Origin: Vesta saturnalis
Taxonomy: Eukaryota; Arthropoda; Insecta; Coleoptera; Lampyridae
Direction: 5' to 3'
Assembly: GCA_036346205.1 (NCBI GenBank)
Contig: JARFJB010001495.1
Coordinates: forward strand, 2,271,001 to 2,335,000
Length of the DNA stretch: 64,000 nucleotides
Positions 59,004-64,000 of the stretch are shown here, piece after piece. The translations under genes and the position numbers were made by a program. Below the pieces are notes generated by a model, which ran no database searches, was not told the DNA's origin, and saw only the letters and a list, made by a program, of their open reading frames with translations. Numbering within the stretch: position 1 is the first letter of the stretch; the number at the start of each line of letters is the position of its first letter.

Positions 59004-59304
59004 CTATTGTTGTACAGTATCACTATACAAATTCAAATTAAGATAAATGACAATTTACCGTAAAAAATGCTAACTTACATCAGAGTAGCTCTGAAAAGAT
59101 CATTTTTAAATGTTGATTAAATGTTAAGGAAATTCGAAAAGACAGCAAACAGAAGTAACGCAAATATGAGGTTATAAAACTAAATATTACGATTTAGTAA
59201 TTTCTTTTTCGACCTGCTTACCACTACCAACCTAGAGCAAACATATTTAAAGCGCGAAATTTAAAATTGATCACGTGGGGTCAAGTATTTACGAAAACCC
59301 GGTA

Positions 59305-59687
59305 GTAGGAGCCTATTGAATTTTGAGTGAAGAAGTAGGGTTCCGCCGTATTATAGCTTACCCATAAATTTATTCTGGGGTGTCTTTCAATTAAAATAAA
59401 GGATTTTCATGACATTTTTTAGGCATTTTGAAGTTTTTAAAGTGACAATAATCAATTGCAAACTTTCAAACTGCTCTGTACGTTGCTATGGAAACGGATA
59501 TTTAAAAAACCTCATTTTTAATACTTAAAAAAAGGCAATATATCAATCATGTGAAAATAAATTAATCAAATTTGACGTTAGTGAAAAATATTATACCAAC
59601 TTTGTAAAAATAACTCCCAAATGTAAGGAACAAATAAAAAAAAATAGCTTATACTTTATGGATCAAGGCAATCGTTTTATTTTCTAA
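59305..59687. other. Unassigned spacer
   Basis: AT-rich. TTCTGGGGTGTCTTTC near 59372 resembles a mariner end but has no visible partner. Nothing coding. Confidence 0.4.
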
Positions 59688-61980
59688 GCTGGATTTTAGT
59701 AAGAATAAAATCGTATTATGTGGCGACTTTAATGTTAAATTTCATTCAAATGATACAAACGACTTGTTACAAAGTTATGGTTTATATCCTACTATTTTTC
59801 TTAAGACAAGAGGGAATAATTAATGCATAAACAACATTTTTGTGAATTTTTATCGTAAACTTCATTTTAATGCTTTCGTATTAGATCCATGCACTTTGCA
59901 CAAATAATACATTTTTCACTAATAAATGATTATGTATAATAAACTTGAATGTACTGTTTGGTCGTCTGCAGACGACAAATATCTTTTTAGAAAATTTTTT
60001 GTTAACTGTTTTCTTGTCAGTTTCCCTACAAGAATAATAAAATCTACATCACCAAAGATTAATTGGTTTAATGATCGTCTGAAAAAAATGCGTGTGTATT
60101 AAGAATATTTAATGGTCATAAAGAGATATAAAGATGAACATACGCGTTATCTTGTAATAAGATATAGAAAATTATACAAATATGAATTAAATAAAGCTAA
60201 AGTTGATGCAAACAACAATTTCATAAATAAGGTGAAGTCGAAAGCTATTTAGCAGATTATTAAACACAAAGATGGTAGTAATTTTCCTGATCATAATCAA
60301 AATTTCACTCCAGATTAGTTTAACAATTTCTTATTCATATTACAGATGAAATAAATGATTCAGCGCCTTCACAAAAAAAAATTAACCAGTTACTTATATT
60401 AATAACTCTTAAAAAAAATGCTGTTTTTTTGTTTTCGGGAAGTTTCCTTCATTGAATTACGCGATATTGTCCATAGCATCAATAATAGCACATACAAAGA
60501 CCATTTTGGATTTTGGTTTAACTGCAATTATAAAAACTGTAATTAATGCCATCATTATACCTTTAACGAAAGTTATAAATGAATGCAAAAGTGAGTCAAT
60601 TTATCCCAAAGAATAAAAATGTTTAAGGTTGTTCCTCCGTATGAAGGAGGTGATAAGAATACTCTCATAATCCACAAACTATCCACCTCTGCCAATTCTC
60701 CAGCGTTTTCACAAACATATAAAACAGTATTAAAAAATTATTTTGAAACATAACTTATTTTTTTCTAACCAACACGGATTTAGGGACGGAAAATCAATGT
60801 CAGATACAATTTGAAAATTAATAGACAAAATTATCTAATGTTTTGAATCTAATGAATATTGCCTTGCAAATTTTTTGGATTTAACTAAGGCGTTCGATTG
60901 TGTTAATCGTACTATTTTATTAAGTAAATGTAATCAATGTAACGTTAATCATAGAATTGTTTTGTTATAAAATCATATTTAAGTGATCGTACGCAATACG
61001 TTCATTATAACAACTCAAATTCCGATTTTAATGTAATTCAATCTGGTGCACCACAGGGTTTGGTACCAGGGCCTGTGCTCTTCTTGATTTATTTTAATGA
61101 TATTTATACCTTAGAAAATTAATAGACAAAATTACCGAATGTTTTGAATTTAATGAATATTGCCTTGCAAATGTTTTGGATTTAATCATAAAAGTGTTTT
61201 GTTATAAAATCATAGTGATCGTACGCAATATTCTATTCTATACTCAAATTCCGATTTTAATGTAATTCAATCTGGTGCACCTCAGGGTTCGGTGCTAGGG
61301 CTTGTGCTCTTCCTGATATATTTTAATGATCTTTTTACCTTATCAGAGCATAAAGACCTTATCCTCTATGCTGATGACACAACTTTATTACAAAAATGTA
61401 ATAATTTAAAAGATAATAATACTTATCTTAATGAGGCACACGGATTGTTAATTGTAGTCATTTAGCTTTCAAATTATCGATTATTAGTTCCAGTCATTTT
61501 TTATGACGTTGTAATTACTGCGTATTTTGACTAATTTCATTTAATTATGAGCTATGCAATCACTGCTTGGGATCACTCCCCTACAATGAATAGAATTTTT
61601 GGAATTAAAAGACGCGTGATTAGAATCATATCTGGATTAGGTAGTAGAGAATGCTGTAAACACATATTCAAAGAACTAGGTATACTGTTATACATATTGA
61701 ATTGTATACTTTGTGTAAGAACTAGTGTTGTCACTTTCCAGTGATTTAAAGATATTGATCATCATTATACTAAATATAATGATTTACATATTAAACAAAT
61801 ACGACTTAGGACTTCCAAAAAGTGCCTTAACTATTATAGAAGGAAGTTTTATAATAAATTACCACCACCTAAAAATAAATTAAAAATAATTGCTACTAAT
61901 TATCTTAAATGTAGACCATTTTATAGTAAACACGAATTTCTAATTGAAAATCGTCACTTTGATGATGATTAGGCTGTGAT
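59688..61980 (+). pseudogene. Jockey/CR1-like LINE, endonuclease to reverse transcriptase tail
   Basis: In broken frames: KIVLCGDFNV (endonuclease motif, about 59710), WFNDRLKKMR and YKYELNKAKVDANNN (linker), KVVPPYEGGDKN and NQHGFRDGKSMSDTI (about 60620-60800), FLDLTKAFDCVN (60870-60905), GAPQG and GPVLF (about 61045 and again 61280), LYADDTTLL (catalytic, about 61365), and MSYAITAWDHSPTMNRIFGI, RRVIRIISGLGSRECCKHIF, CLNYYRRKFYNKLPP and CRPFYSKHEFL (tail). This is the normal order of a jockey/CR1-group ORF2. Many stops and an internal duplication make it a pseudogene. It ends near 61980, just before the dispersed repeat. Confidence 0.85.
60815..61345. repeat. Tandem duplication inside the LINE reverse transcriptase
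   Basis: The segment starting GAAAATTAATAGACAAAATTA at 60815 and ending near 61113 is repeated from 61117. It again covers GAATATTGCCTTGCAAAT, TTTTGTTATAAAATCATA, GATCGTACGCAATA and CAATCTGGTGCACC(A/T)CAGGG. The second copy lacks two internal blocks. The GAPQG motif therefore occurs twice, so the duplication arose after or at insertion and cannot be functional. Confidence 0.9.
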
Positions 61981-62023
61981 ATATTTGAACAAAATATAAT
62001 AAATGCATAAATAGTGCATAATA

Positions 62024-62696
62024 GTGCAGGTAGCGGACTGCGAAAATTCTATTATTATAATAAACATGTTCAAATTGCAATTGTTACCGCGATACAAGAG
62101 GTAATGGGGTTTGAAATATTTTATTATATCTTAAGTCGTAATTTGATAAGGTTTTTTGGATATTTTATTTTCTGTATTTTACCTTAATTGATATTTGAAT
62201 AAGAGTTGTAAAAAAACAGATGTGTAACGAATTGCTGACTAGTTTTACACGCACCTTTTTGATGAAAAATGTCACTAGTTTAATAATTAATTACGTCGGT
62301 ACACACTGCAATCAAAGACGTCTTTGTTTGGTACTAGGAAATTTGATATTAAATGTAGAGTTTGCTACGGACGAATGCATATTTTTTAAATTAAGATTTC
62401 GTTCTGTTAGGAATGTGAAAAATGTTCCCATGAAATACTTTCTTGTTGCTTTTTTTATTGTTACTTGAAATAACAGGGGTTGATTTTCGGGAATAAATAT
62501 AGTTAGTTTGAAATCGGAGGGGAAGGCAGTTGTAGATTCAATTGAGTAAGGTCGATCGGGGTTTTTGTTCAATACCTTCCTTGTAAACAGTCTGTATATA
62601 AATATTTGATCGTATACATTCTTGGAAAACTCAAACCGCGAATTAGTTTTTTTTTTTACTAAATTAAATATTCGGGTGGTAATAAGAGCGCGTGTA

Positions 62697-62732
<36 letters not shown>

Positions 62733-63165
62733 TCGTTATCTTCTTGGGTTTAAACAGCGTATCGTAACCCGTTAAGTATCGGTGAATAGGTGGTTAATTA
62801 AAGGATTATAATATTCTATGTAAGTAGGTATTTTTAAAGTAATTTAAGCTCCACAAGCTTATATAACGTATTAAAAATCAAGCATTGCCTTGAAAATGTA
62901 TCTCATTCCCACGCGGGCTCATTAAGCTGAAATCTGATAAAATAAGAGACAGTACAAGGCTCCCTCACTATTGTATTTGGGTGAATTAGCATTGTTGCTT
63001 TTTGTTTATATTTATGTTTGTATAGAGGTGGGCATGGACGAGCGGGTACAAAATAAAGCTTGGTTATAATTGTTTACATACTCTCGGGTCCAGATTACCA
63101 TTAAACACATCGAATTTTATTTTTATTGTTGTATAGATGAATGTGTAACCTGAGAAAGGGATACC
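62024..63165. repeat. Dispersed repeat, copy 2 (partner at 5.46-6.1 kb)
   Basis: It starts GGTAGCGGACTGCGAAAATT and ends around GTGTAACCTGAGAAAGGG, matching copy 1 block by block. Between about 62300 and 62860 it has extra sequence that includes a TA microsatellite, so something was probably inserted there. Open frames inside (62220-62468, 62312-62701 antisense) show no known motif. Confidence 0.65.
62699..62727. repeat. TA microsatellite
   Basis: About 14 TA dinucleotides within the extra block of the second dispersed-repeat copy. Confidence 0.95.
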
Positions 63166-64000
63166 GTCCAAAAATTTTATGAAAAATACGAGCAACAAAT
63201 TTTATTTCAGTGTAACAAAGCAGAACAGAATTAGCACAAAATAATAATATTTGAATTATTCTGATATTATATTTTGTTATAAGGTTTTGTAATGTTATTT
63301 TGATGCACCGTGTATGTGTAGTATTTTGATAACGTATGTAACGTCTTTTGGATGTAACTGAAGTGAGTTTGCATGAAAAGAATTTTTTTTGTGTATTCGT
63401 AATGTAAGTTGGTGTAATTGATACGCCACTGGAATTTAGTGAGGCATTGGTTACTGTGTGAAGGAATATTTGAATGCCGTAGAAAGATTCTCGTGTTGAA
63501 ATCATTAAATTTGGTTGAGAAATAATGTTTTGAGTAATTTTATATTGATACGGCACAGGCAAAACTACTGGTCTTTTTGCTACTGTGTATGAAGGAATTT
63601 GAACTAAAGAAATGATAGACGTATGAGTAAGTGAGCTTATGATATATTGATATTTATTAACGTGCAGCAAAGAATATGTATGCATATTTTTGTTTGTAGA
63701 AATTTTTGTAATATGGTGCAATAATGGAACATTTAAAGCAGGTTCAAGAATAAAATTGATAGAATGTGAGATTTTGCGTAAATAAGATTCGCCCATATGT
63801 GAGATTTGCATGAAAAGTTGAGGGATAATCTGGTTAATCTACAGAGTGAATGTAATTGCAATTTATGATTTCTTCGGAAAGTTTTTAGTGAATTTACAAA
63901 GTAATTCAAGATGGCTACGTTTATTTCGTCTTTTTCCACGTTGGAACCGTCGACGCGGTAAAGAAACGCACGAAATCCTCAGTTGTGATAGGTGAATTTT
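63166..64000. other. Unassigned, G-rich on the plus strand; long minus-strand open frame
   Basis: A 236-codon minus-strand frame (63811-63101), the longest single-domain open frame outside known transposons, is Ser/Thr/Ile-rich and shows no motif, repeat or signal I recognise. The plus strand here is rich in G and T and poor in C, which removes stop codons from the complement. The frame may therefore be open by composition alone. The same skew occurs at 2.9-4.0 kb. Possibly unknown repeat sequence. Confidence 0.3.

Larger units (their letters stand above)
55715..59302. mobile_element. Palindromic Tc1/mariner with about 780-bp inverted arms and an internal minisatellite
   Basis: TA flanks CAGGGTTCTCGTAAACGC (55715) and its degenerate inverse (CGAAAACCCGG, ending 59302). 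The left arm (55715-56485) and right arm (58460-59302) are inverted copies that include not only the end and leader but also the 5' half of the transposase gene. The loop holds a 19-copy, 73-bp minisatellite and the 3' half of the gene. The 5' half of the transposase is therefore present twice, facing inward from both sides. Confidence 0.9.

Overview
The window looks like gene-poor, AT-rich DNA from an insect nuclear genome. The transposon families point to an insect, possibly a beetle or true bug: Tc1/mariner elements with DUF4817-type N-termini, PIF/Harbinger elements with a MADF-BESS partner gene, piggyBac, ZMYM1-like hAT, Tigger, Mutator-like and jockey/CR1-like LINEs. The order is a guess. 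I found no convincing single-copy host gene. Apart from one tRNA-like sequence and some tandem repeats, everything I could recognise is a mobile element, nearly all of them decayed.

Layout. 0-9.6 kb: a mariner 5' fragment (2.3 kb), a decayed FEN/PIN-like nuclease gene (4.1-5.1 kb), a dispersed repeat also present at 62 kb, and nested MITE-like elements (7.2-9.6 kb). 9.6-11.9 kb: a PIF/Harbinger remnant whose transposase and MADF genes are interleaved on opposite strands. 11.9-13.3 kb: an element with about 195-bp inverted ends that carries a second FEN/PIN-like gene with two tiny introns. 13.5-20.6 kb: a mariner with about 600-bp arms, then a roughly 2-kb direct duplication separated by a fold-back mariner remnant. 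20.8-23.4 kb: a complete but mutated piggyBac element flanked by TTAA. 23.5-31.1 kb: a second Harbinger flanked by TTA, interrupted by a Mutator-like element and a Tigger element flanked by TA. 31-39 kb: mariner, copia-like and LINE fragments and degenerate satellites, including a near-perfect 100-nt hairpin. 39.8-43.9 kb: a hAT transposase gene split by a long-armed mariner. 45-55 kb: degenerate tandem repeats, two more long-armed mariners and a tRNA-like sequence. 55.7-59.3 kb: a mariner with about 780-bp inverted arms and a 19-copy minisatellite grown from the end of its own transposase gene. 59.7-62 kb: a LINE with an internal tandem duplication.

The strongest candidates for something new are: the reciprocal interleaving of transposase and MADF genes, seen in two independent Harbinger copies; the long-ended element carrying a spliced nuclease-like gene with a Cys-rich tail; and the palindromic mariners with concentric CAGGGTG termini. 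All family calls come from reading motifs by eye. No database search was run, and boundaries without a target-site duplication are approximate.
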